A stretch of 64,000 bases of DNA from Limanda limanda. Its lineage: Eukaryota; Chordata; Actinopteri; Pleuronectiformes; Pleuronectidae. Below the pieces are notes generated by a model. The model saw only the letters and a program-made list of their open reading frames with translations, was not told the DNA's origin and made no database searches. The first letter of the stretch is position 1, and each line of letters opens with the position of its first letter. The stretch spans positions 18,351,748-18,415,747 of the forward strand of contig NC_083651.1 of the NCBI RefSeq assembly GCF_963576545.1. Reading direction: 5' to 3'. The position numbers were made by a program, and so were the translations under genes. This document shows positions 12,258 to 22,700 of the stretch, piece after piece.

Positions 12258-12809
12258 GATTTCTGATAGCAAACCCCTGCCTCATTCATTGTAGTATTAA
12301 TGTGTTTGAATAAGTCAGTCTGCCGATTACCAGCTACTGATTTAAAGTGAAACATCTATTGCTATCCTCTGTGTTCATTTCTTTAATGTTAAGAATGTTT
12401 CTCATACGACCTTATCAGATTGCATTGTGAAACATCTGGGTCACCTACTTTTAGTGTTAACAAGAGGGTGAACTTACTTATGACTGGATGTATTTAGCAC
12501 TGATACACAAGCTTGATGTTACACATCTTAAACAATATGATATGGTTGCCACTTAGACAACAAGACCTGTGTGCTTTGCTGTTACTATAACTCACTGAAC
12601 CTCAGATAAAGAAAGAAATTTCTGACTTCCGTTACTGAGGTACTCTCTACAGAATGTAACGTGCCCATTCTACTTCAAATCCATTGGATCATTGTGTGTT
12701 TATGTTGCTTAAAGCAGAGCATTCACTGCTTTAATGTAATCAACATCTTATCTGCCAATATCATGGTGTAAAAGTGCAAGGAAATACCAATATGTTATGA
12801 TCAATGTCA

Positions 12810-12815
12810 TTTATT
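12810..12815 (-). terminator. Poly(A) signal of right-arm candidate gene
   Basis: Plus-strand TTTATT is AATAAA on the minus strand, placed 43-49 bases beyond the mirrored stop codon. Confidence 0.4.
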
Positions 12816-12858
12816 GTGCACAAACATTACATTAAGGCATCTGCTGGAAATTATATGA

Positions 12859-13001
12859 TCAACAATTCTCAGACGGCAGCTCTGGACAAAGTTCTGTGAC
12901 TCCAGGTCTGCCCGGATGGTGTGATGTAAACAGGGGGTTAGCATCAGGAGTGGAAGCTGCAGGAGGGACCGTGGAGCTGAGGCAGCTTCTCTTGAGAATA
13001 A
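12859..13001 (-). CDS. Right-arm candidate gene, last exon
   Basis: Mirror of 11195-11337: same acceptor, same open frame and same stop (12859-12861). The two candidate genes therefore converge on the 318-bp spacer, and read-through transcription of either would give RNA able to fold on itself over kilobases. The product is unrecognised. Confidence 0.4.
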
Positions 13002-13199
13002 CTGAAGAACACAAACAAAACATAGTGTTAAATTATGAAGATGGTTCCCTCTGATTTTTTTTTAAAAACATAAACGTCAGACAGGTCCCTAAAAAATAAA
13101 TATGCTAAAGCTAACAGCTACCAAACACCAAGCTAATAGCAGGGCCCAACAGTAGCAACAGTAGCATGGCAGCAGATTTTATTTAATCACAGCGCTCAC

Positions 13200-13358
13200 A
13201 TTTCTTCATCAGTGGAGAAGTACTTCGCCATGTTTCCTCTTCAGGGGAGGATTCCTCCAAACCTGCTGCAGCCTGCTCAGCTTGAACTCTGTGGAATCTT
13301 CTCTTGAGCACGCAGACAAGGCCCTCATGTCCCATCTCCATAAATGCGTCAGTACTAC
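13200..13358 (-). CDS. Right-arm candidate gene, exon 3
   Basis: Mirror of 10838-10996, with acceptor and donor both kept. The frame over it (13183-13518) translates identically to the left-arm frame, so nothing has yet distinguished the two copies. No known domain is visible. Confidence 0.45.
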
Positions 13359-14489
13359 CTGAGAATATATGATAAAAAACAAAACGTTTTAAAAGTGCGT
13401 TTGTATGTATATATACACACATACAAGGCTTTCTTTTCTGCAGAAATCCATTTCCTGAGTTGATGTCTCTGCTTATGCCATCTAAAATGTGAAACCAAAT
13501 ATATTTTTTGTATACCAATACAAGATGTCCAATGTAACACCAATAAAATCCAGTCTACTACACTAACATTTTAATGCCTCTGCAATAGCGAGTCGCCGGA
13601 GGCATTACTGCATGTTTTCGGGTTGTCTAACTGTGTATTTGTCTTAAAGTCAAAAGGTCAAGGCCACACTGACCTCATGTTATGGTTTCAGTTGTCAAGA
13701 GGTTACAGTGACATTTATATGAGAGAAAATATGTAGAAATATGTAGACGGACACTGCACTGGTTAGTGATGTTCTCAACATTCTTTGCACAGTCTGTCAA
13801 AACGAAATTAGAGTTACAAATGTTAATGCACAACAACCCATTGCAGATATACGGTTAGTATTTGCACACCACATCGGATCAAAACAAAACTGCAGTCTGT
13901 GAAACAAGCAGTTTTGGTAGATATAAGGGAAATGCTAATATTTCTGCATGAAACGTATTCAGTCCCTTAAGCAAAATAATAATGATGGCAGGCCGCAACC
14001 TCAATGCCTTCGTCTACTTTGCTTAGAGACTAGTTTGCGGAGTCTCGTGCTGCCGCCCACTGACCGATACATCATCGCTCTTTTCTGAAACTAATGAAGG
14101 CAAATTCAAACATGTAGACAGAAATAAACAATATAAATGAAAAGGTGTAAATATTATTAATAACATAATGTTTGATGGGGGTCATCATTATACATAACAG
14201 AGGAAAACTTTGCAGATGCATTCCTTAAATTTACTTGCCTTCCTTTGGAAAAAGTTGTTTTCCCAGTTGAACAACCACAGCAGGGAAGCATGATTGATCA
14301 AAACTCTTTCAGTGTGATATTAACTTGTATTTCAGCCAGCGTACTTTGGGGATTTAATACAAATTTATATTTGGCACATTATATAAAATGGTGTTTCTGG
14401 TATGTAACTTAAAAGTACCTCTTTAATGGTAGGATAATTTCTCCCCCTCATCTTCCTTGTGGTACGTGGATGATGGAAGTGGGCTCAAC

Positions 14490-14601
14490 CCGGCTTCTCT
14501 TTCTCTCCAGGCTGCCCTTCCTCCTCTTCATCAAGCAAAACAAACTGTTCGGTCCAAGTTATTGACGTTAATGAAACTCCTGTAGCTTCACTTGGATCCT
14601 C
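14490..14601 (-). CDS. Right-arm candidate gene, exon 2
   Basis: Mirror of 9595-9706, encoding the same EDPSEATGV... acidic stretch. The same weak donor caveat applies: without it, the frame stops at 14485-14487. Confidence 0.35.
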
Positions 14602-15022
14602 CTTGATTAAAAAACAGAACATAGCAATTGTTTTATAAAATGAATCGCAACTCCATAACATGAAAACATTATTGTCATATTGCATACTATACATTAAACC
14701 AAATTGATCTGTTATTGAGGAGTAATGGTCGAGAAATACACTCCTTATTAATCTAAAGCATTCATAAATCAAATTCATGTTTATATTTATATTGTAGCGT
14801 CCCTTAATGATGAGCTAAGCGTCTTGAACTGGTTTCAAAAACCATGTTTTCACCTCCCAGGTAATCACATGCTACCGTGGGCTGAAGCATGTGGCTAACA
14901 ATGGCATATTAGCTGAAGAAATGCATCCATTGTGTTTATCGACGGACTCCGCATCCGCTGTCTCAGCACTCAGACTGTAAACCTAGATCGTAATAGATCT
15001 TTAAAAACAATAAACTACTTAC

Positions 15023-15043
15023 CTGACAGAAGGAAGATGACAT
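15023..15043 (-). CDS. Right-arm candidate gene, exon 1
   Basis: Mirror of 9153-9173 (MSSSFCQ followed by a consensus GTAAGT donor). Start choice is provisional for the same reason as in the left arm. Confidence 0.35.
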
Positions 15044-15601
15044 CGTTGTCTTCCAAATGGTCCGTGTTTATGACAGCGCTAAGTTAAATGGACAGAATGT
15101 TTACAAAACCTTTTTTTACGCCAGCCACACGTCAGTTCCGGTCCGTTCGCGATCTCGGTCCGGTGTCACACTCATGTCCGCCTCTGAACAGACTCGCAAG
15201 ATCCTTCGCATTAGAGGTGTAATCTAGCCTCAAATATTAATATTATTTAACATGAATAACATACACAATCACTGAACGACACCACGCAGGGACGGTGATT
15301 TAAACAGCACGCTACGACGTTGTGTGCATGGCAGCGTCATAGCAACCACCATAGCAACGATAAAAACATTCGTGATAACTATTAAAATATATATCATAAG
15401 CACAAACTGGCTGAAGACTGTGGAAGCAAAGACCACATTTCTCGCTAGAAATGGTGTCAGAATGTATTTTTATGCCCAGACTAAGTTACAAAATCATGTT
15501 TTTATTTGAAAAAACAAGGACTGTCCGCCATGTTTTCCTTTCCGGAGACGGGAACTCGGGAGTCACGTGACGTGAAAACACGTCAATGCAAAACAATGGG
15601 C

Positions 15602-15662
15602 GGACCAAACGTTTCCATCTCACAATCTGATAGGCCAGATTGTGAGATGGAAATGTTTGTCC
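15602..15662. repeat. Subterminal hairpin, right end
   Basis: Mirror of the hairpin at 8535-8595: GGACCAAACGTTTCCATC... pairs with GATGGAAATGTTTGTCC across 'gataggcc'. Confidence 0.85.
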
Positions 15663-15708
15663 AAGTGGACCAACGTTCCCACTGAACGTTTCCTGATGAG
15701 ACTGGGTT

Positions 15709-15717
15709 GCAACTGAC
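15709..15717. repeat. Right 9-bp target-site duplication of palindromic element
   Basis: GCAACTGAC, identical to 8480-8488, directly follows the terminal GAGACTGGGTT. Removing the element and one copy restores a continuous reading of the flanking Gypsy relic. Confidence 0.85.
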
Positions 15718-17269
15718 CACCAGCAGAGAGGAGGGGTGGCTCCCCTTGATCACAACTGAGGCAACAGCAGGAGACAGACGTCACTGTTCATGTGAGAAGT
15801 GTTCACATTTATGTTAAATAAATCATTCAGCTTGCTGTCGTGCCGTGTATGGGACGCAAGTAAACTGTTGGAAGAAAGTTCTCTGTACAAACCTCTTCAT
15901 TCTCACACGAGCTCCCTTAAATATTTAGAAAATTGGGCCATTACCCTCCAGGCCCCTAACCCCTGGATCTGCCCTGGGAGGTAATTAATCTGCAATGCAT
16001 CCTGGGTGACCGGGCCCCACTTTGTGTGAGCAGCTCCAGTCGGACTTTGATTGTCTGATCTGCGGACAATCCACTAACTGCAGAGGCCATGTGAAATACT
16101 GGCAGCATGTCAGGGCACAGTATCAGGGTGCATTTATGTCTGCACTGTAAGGAACCAGATTCTCAGAGAATCAATCAGGATTTATTGCTGGGTTGTCTAC
16201 ACGTTGTAGATGATGCTTTGTGTGAATGTGTACGCATGTGTGCGTGAACTCCTGGAGAGTTTGTAGCCTCTGGAGACAGACAGCCTGTGAAGAGAATCCA
16301 ATATGTTGTTCCATAATGAAAGCTCTCAAGGGGAATTGCAACACTGCTTAGCGAGCTTTGAACAGTCCATTCAATCACAGGCTGACAACATGCTGGGATT
16401 TAGAGGCAGCCGCACTCACTGCTGGCTCTCTGAGTAAAAGAGATAGCAATGCCAGGACAGTGGGAACGGGAACAAGTTTTAGAGCATGGGTGTTGCACTT
16501 TACTAAAATGTTAAATTCTAACATTAATGACTGCATCCGGCGATTGGACCTGCCTGGCTGAAACTGTTGCGTAACATGTACCCATATGGCGAAAACATCC
16601 TCAGCATGCACTCATCTTTGTTGAAGGTTTTACAGCTTAGTTGCTGTGACAACTGGTTCACTAACCTGGAAAGACAGGAAAAAGGAGAGAACTGTGTGTA
16701 CATGACTCCAAAGATGTAGAAAAATAAATACATCAAGCGAAACTGCAGGTCTCTGAAACCTCTCCCTTGAGAAGGGTTTACGTCAGCACATATTCAAACA
16801 GCCCACATGGAAACATGTCGGCAGTGAAGTTGTTTTGGCTTCTGCCGTGGTGTTGTGGTAAAGATTGATGCACCGTCAAATACAGCCTTCACTTTTATTT
16901 TCCGTGAAGCGTCAGTCAATCGATTCACCGAAAGACATTTAAGATAATTTACATTCATCTCCGCCGATCATCCCTCAAATCAGGTAGAAATCCATACACT
17001 TCGTCAAAGGGGGGCTGCCATGTGAGAGTGAGAAGGGAGGCAGTGACAGATTGTTTCGATCACACTCTATTACCATCTTAAGGCAAGTGATTTGACTTTG
17101 CATGGGGCAAAGGCTCCAGTGCCGCTCTCGTTATTGGATTTTCTATGATAATGCCATAAAATGTCATCAGCTGGAAAAGAGTTGCATCTATCATGCACGA
17201 GCAAGTGTCACAAGTAATGACACTTGATTATTGGTGCTCCGTTGGGATTTTCCTGCAAGTGTACAAGTA

Positions 17270-17318
<49 letters not shown>

Positions 17319-18215
17319 AGCTTTTAATGTGAAAAAAATGGCCTGAGGAGCAGAGGTTGTGGTAGAAGAGTGAAGCTGCTGTCTGTCTCCTTTTCTCTTT
17401 CCAACCTGAAGGCACAATGTGGCTGAACGGTGAGAGATGTCTTCAGTCCGTGCAGACCTCATCTCGGAGGAATGAAGATGTCATGCTGTGACTACAGGCT
17501 ACACGACACTGCCATGTCTGCGGCTGCACTGCTTGAGAGCGGGCTGACATTTGATGCAAGGGGGTGTAAAGGACCCTCCAAACTACGAGGGCTGTATTGA
17601 AGTAGCACTGGATCCCGTCCAGAGGGGGATAATGACAGACGGCCACAATGAGGCCAATCAAGTGACATATGTGCAGCTCCAATTTCCCACTTCTGCTACA
17701 TTCCTGCAAAACGACAACTCACTCAATGTGAGTCAAGAAATGACGGGCGCATTTTTTACTCTGGCAAGGAGGTTGTGTTTTCGCTTCTCCGTAAGTTAGC
17801 TGTCAGCAGGATTAAGCAACAAACTATTGAAAAGATTTCCACAAAAAAGGGCAGAAGGATGGAATGTACGCCAAGAAAGAGCCGATCAAATTTCTATTTA
17901 AAATTCCAGACATTTTCTTTTCACTATTTGACATTGATGTTTAGGGAATAATAAATAGATCTTGATGACAATAAAGACAGCCATATTAAATTTCCTCATT
18001 TATAGTGTGTGCAATTTTTTGCAGATCCAATAAGAGATCCAGATCTAGTGGATTTAACAGTGGTTTCATGGGGCTAGAAGCCCTACTGTAACACATTTTG
18101 GTCCAGATCAGGACAAAGGGGCGTATCTATGCAAATAGGGCGTTGGTGGAGGTTTATGTTCTTTTGAGAGTTATTCTAGTAATAATTTGAGAATACGAGT
18201 TGAACATAAATGCTG
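15718..18215. other. Intergenic stretch without recognisable genes
   Basis: The first few dozen bases probably continue the Gypsy relic. Beyond that I see only a (GA) microsatellite at 17277-17317 and short frames without domains, including one at 17551-17799 that I cannot support as coding. Confidence 0.55.
17277..17317 (+). repeat. (GA)n microsatellite
   Basis: About 20 uninterrupted GA units, preceded by a short GT run. Confidence 0.95.
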
Positions 18216-18223
18216 ATTATATG
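18216..18223. repeat. Left 8-bp target-site duplication of hAT element
   Basis: ATTATATG directly precedes CAGTGTTGGG; the same eight bases follow the right end at 19707-19714. Confidence 0.85.
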
Positions 18224-19706
18224 CAGTGTTGGGAGTAACGGCGTTTAAGTATAACGGCGTTACTAACGGAGTTCTTTTTCAGTAACGGAGTAATCTAATT
18301 AATTACTTTTGTCATCGTTACAACGCCGTTATCGTTATTGATAATGTAAGTGGCGCGTTACTACAATTTGGTTGAATGAAGCGTGCGGTGTCATATTACA
18401 CCCCAGCTGCGTGGAGAGAGCAGGGCGTGGGGATGACGACACCGTTGCAAACGCGATGATGATTGGCTGGGTGGGCGCGCGGATGCCCTGCTCACGCTGT
18501 CTCACTGCACGCTCTGACTACAGCTCAAGACAGCGACAATGGCGACGAGCCAGGGAAATTCAAACTTCGCTGGCTGCGGTCACAGGAGTTAAAGGATAAG
18601 GCTAAGGCAAGTTTGCTGGCAGAGTGCCGTAAAATTGTCCATGAAGAACCACAGCCAGGTACCAGCAGCACATCTTCACATCACACAGATTCAGCCAAAG
18701 AGAGCGATTTCTTTGCTATTGAGGAGGATGAGGACACCTCTTCAGCAGAAAACCAGGTGGCAGACTATATTAGATCTTCAGAACAAAACTTAAACTCTCT
18801 GTGTGGATTTTCTCTCATCAAGAAAATTCCACTACGTTACAATGCTGCTACTCCATCTAGTGCACCTGTTGAGAGACTGTTCAGCCTGGGCAAACTTGTT
18901 TTCTCTCCGAAGAGGAACAGGCTGTCGGACAAAAGATTTGAAAAGCTTCTCCTCCTACGTTACAACCACTGGTTTAATTGTTAGATGAGAGGAGTATTTC
19001 AGTATAGATAGATTAATGCATTGATCATTTTCACTGAGAATGAACAACATGTTAAGCTACATTGAGAGTTGGATAGTGCTCTGTTTATTGTGCAATAATA
19101 TACAGGTTCAGAGAATTGCACTACTTAAAGGTCAAATTTTCGATTGTTTCTTTTTTACCCAAGTTTACTTTTTTGGGTATTTGGTTTTGTACTTGAATGC
19201 AAAGTGTGTGAATATTATTTTATTTTCAATATTTAATTTTGTTACTCTACTGAATATTTAAGAGTTGGATAGTGTTATGTTTATTGTGCAATGGTATACA
19301 AGTACAGATAATGGCACTACTTAATGGCCAGATTTTCATTTGTTTCTTTTTACCCAAGTTTACATTTGCACTTGAATTTTATTTTCAATATTTATTTTTA
19401 TATGTTTTAATTCTATGCATCATATGGCAGGCTGCAATCTATTGAGTTCAAATAAATACCAAATGTTCTAAAATACTGTATATAGTGTTTTTATTCTTCA
19501 ATCAGTTAATATAAACATCTTTGACGTTAAAGATGTTACAGAACGTAACAGCGTTATAAAACATGAAAAATAACGCCACAGTTACTTTGCTGAGTAACTA
19601 ATTACTCTAACAATGTGGTAACTGAGTTACTAACTCAATTACTTTTTTGGAGAAGTAATTTGTAACTGTAACTAATTACTTTTTAGAAGTAACTTGACTA
19701 ACACTG
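18224..19706 (+). mobile_element. hAT-type DNA transposon, internally deleted (1.48 kb)
   Basis: The ends are CAGTGTTGGGAGTAACG on the left and GACTAACACTG on the right, giving short imperfect inverted termini, with an 8-bp target duplication as expected for hAT. Subterminal regions are rich in GTAAC/GTTAC motifs, typical of hAT elements of this kind in fish. The internal frame keeps only a piece of transposase. At 1.48 kb it is too short for an autonomous copy. Confidence 0.85.
18463..18984 (+). pseudogene. Truncated hAT transposase with C-terminal dimerisation (hATC) motif
   Basis: The frame (up to 173 residues) holds LRWLRSQELKDKAKASLL, an acidic Ser-rich middle, and then PSSAPVERLFSLGK followed by RNRLSDKRFEKLLLLRYN, the signature of the hAT C-terminal dimerisation region. 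The BED finger and the RNase H-like catalytic core are missing, so the two parts look joined by an internal deletion. The first roughly 20 codons may not be authentic. It cannot catalyse transposition, but a dimerisation-only product could interfere with a full-length enzyme; that is speculation. Confidence 0.7.
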
Positions 19707-19714
19707 ATTATATG
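19707..19714. repeat. Right 8-bp target-site duplication of hAT element
   Basis: ATTATATG, identical to 18216-18223. Confidence 0.85.
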
Positions 19715-22700
19715 TACGTGTATATGCCAGTTGGATCCCATTGGCTTTGGATGCTTGTCACATCATCAAACTGTTCTGGGGTTCTAATTACCATTGAGGT
19801 CCCAGTGGGATTCTGGGATGCGCCCATTGGAGTGCCACTTAGGTTCATATTGGGGGGGATACCCCAGTGTGTTTTACCACTTCACAATAACACAACACTT
19901 ACAGCAGTGAAAAGAACAAATGATCACAATACAGCTTTAAATATTGACTGATCTTTATTCATATTGAATTAAAAATATAGTTTTGACAGATTCATGTAAC
20001 AAAAGAGAGGGAATACGTATTTACTTGTTCTAGTTTGGGAACTGTGTCAATTAACCAGTGAAAAGGGACATTTTAAACTGGTAATATGCGACAAAGTATG
20101 GTCTATAAAACTTCTCAATCATTCTCATGGAACAATTATGACTTTTTTCAATGACAGAAGAAAGAATCTTCTTCCAAACTTCAATGTACTTTCAAACAGA
20201 TTCAATGACTTTTGAGGAGCTTGCTAAAAATGACCTCTTTACACTGTAAATGGAAATCCTGGATATTTGAAAACAACACAAGTGCCACCAAAACCATCAA
20301 ATGCAATGCAACACTTTATAATGGTGAGTGTACAACAGGGCTATAGTATTCTGTAGGTGATAAGCAGTGTATAAAGGTTATGACAACATTTAATTAATCC
20401 AAAGTCGATACTGTTTAAAATCTTTTACGTTTGAAAATGAAACTGCAGTATTCACAAAACCTTTATTCGTCCGACTCCATTCCTGCATAAACAAAACAAG
20501 TTGTGCTTGTGTGACTCGCAATTGAAATATGTAATACACCAGAGAGCGTAATCCAATTGTCAAATTGTGCATCAGTTTGCTACAATGCCAGAATGAAAAT
20601 AACTCACCCTGATGATTTTGGTGCCAGTCCTAAAGTCATGAAAAATGGCCCAAAATCCCATTTTGACAATATTAGCTTCCTGTAGAAATGTGACTTCTAG
20701 AAAAGAGTGAACATTTAAACCCTAATGGAGCCGGAGCAGTTCCTTTCTGTACAATTTCTGTGATTCAAAGGATCAGTCCGGCCCAGACAAAGTGTCTTCC
20801 ATTGCTTTTCTCAAACGTCAATAATTCACTCTCAGCACTGCAACATGATATTGTTACACCATTCAATCAGTATTGCCATAAATGGATAAAGAGCTGAATA
20901 TCATCTGAAAGTTAACAATGACGTGTTCAATGGAAGTCGAAATTAAAACTAACCCCCCCAAAATGTACCATAGGTTGTCAAACCTCACAAACTGGTACTG
21001 GCTGATTACAGTATTACATTATTTTTTAGACTGATTAGAAATTTTATATTTATTCTTTTTGCGACAGCTTCTTAAGAGTGTACAAAATCTTTAAAAAATC
21101 TCAAGAGGTGGATAATACTGAAACAAGCATGGAGGGTAGTGTGGGCATAATACACCCTGTGGAAAAAATAAGAGAGAAAAAAAAGAAATTCACTCCCTAT
21201 AAAAGTGAACAAGAGCAGAGATTTAAAACACACTATCCACCAAGTTGTGCTGAAAACACAATCACACAATCACAGGTAAAATGGTGGTGTGAAAGGGGGG
21301 GAGGGGTAGACAAGAGACCCTGCAAGCGTTTTTAAAGTTCACTCCTCAAATTACATTTTACAGAATATATATGTATATATATATACTGTATATATATTTA
21401 TATACATACAGGAAAGATATCCCCAAAATTAACAAAAAATACAGTAGACACTCAAAATACAATGAGGCAAGGAGGGAAAGAAACAAAGGAACAAAATAAT
21501 TGCTTCAGCTGGACAAAGGAGCATCATTGTTTTATTTACAGATACATGGGCCACTTTTTTTTTTTTTTTAAACCTACCTAGAAAAATACTATCCGCTTTT
21601 TTATTTATTCATTTTTCATTTATTTTAACAATGGTAAAACTGTTGAGCGGCCTATTATCTGAATGTTTTTGTCATTTGGTTAAAAGACAATTAGTGTTTC
21701 CATTTTACAGTTTTACCATCAATTCCATACATAGCAAACTGTGCTTACTCAACCACTGTCACATTTCCCTTTCACGGCGTTATGTAGAATATACACATCA
21801 GTAACAGTAAAATCTGAACATGACAGCCACACACAGTTTGACTCCATTACAATGGTAGAATATGTGTTTGTCAGCTGCTTTATGTGCGATTGGTTTGATG
21901 GCGCATTTAACAAAATTATATCTTGGAGGGTAGAAGTTCTCTGATATGCAACATGTGTTCGTCCGACACAATAAGAGCATTTAGACCACAGCTGGATGGA
22001 GTTTATGCTGTGAAAACACGTCCTTGTGATATTAATAAGAAAAGAATGAAAAAAGAAAAAAAAGAAGAAAAAAGCGCAATAAAATAAACTTTGGGGGAAC
22101 AGGAGAGGTTTGTCATTTACAGACATCAGTTTCCCACAGCGAGTCAGTGGTCAGGCGGTCAACGTCAACTAGTACAATTGACTTGATGTATTGACATTAT
22201 CCTTTGACAATCATACCCTTTATACTAATCGATGTAAAAGTCATTGCAAGGTGTAGATACTTCTGAATTGTACTGTAACCTTACTAAAGGTGAAATCTGT
22301 CCCATATTGTAAAGTAACTTCAGGTGTTGATGAGGAGCTTCAGTTTTGGTCTTGTAAATCTTTTCTCATTTGGCAACGAGATGAAAGGTTCAGCCTGGAC
22401 TTGAGTTCCTCTGAGGGGCAAACATCCGGCCCCTTAAATGCGAAAGCAGGAAGCAACTGCTTCAACGTTGTTTAGAGACGTGTCAGACGAAAGATGACCC
22501 CTTCAAACTGCATATCGGAAAATTTACAACGAGACCCTTAAGAGCAGAGAGAAAAGTAATAGGAAAAAACTTTACACAGCATTTACAATATATATGATCG
22601 CATTTGCTTAAAAGAAGAAGAAAAGCAGACGCAAAAAAATAAATAGAACATTTACTATAAGGCCGATTTTCTGGGTGAGACAGTATTTATAGTTATTGTG

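Larger units (their letters stand above)
8489..15708. mobile_element. 7.2-kb palindromic (foldback-type) DNA transposon with 3.45-kb inverted arms
   Basis: The left terminus AACCCAGTCTCATCAGG is repeated as its reverse complement at the right end. The arms 8489-11939 and 12258-15708 are inverted copies: position i pairs with 24196-i over most of the length, and 24197-i at the outermost part because of one indel. A perfect 9-bp duplication flanks the unit. Long inverted termini with a 9-bp duplication are known for Mutator-like and Rehavkus/foldback elements, so that superfamily is my inference; Merlin-type elements also make 8-9 bp duplications. I see no transposase. Each arm carries a spliced-gene-like exon chain. 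Arms differ at only a few sites, for example an indel in the T-run near 8605, CATGTG versus CACGTG near 8628, and A/T near 11886. Confidence 0.85.
12258..15708 (-). repeat. Right inverted arm of the palindromic element
   Basis: Inverted copy of 8489-11939 with only scattered single differences. It carries the mirror copies of the hairpin, the candidate exons and the poly(A) signal. Confidence 0.9.

Noticed and set aside
8489..15708. Palindrome as an assembly hairpin artefact
   Set aside because: Arms differ at several sites, enclose unique spacer and are flanked by a 9-bp duplication, which an artefact would not create.
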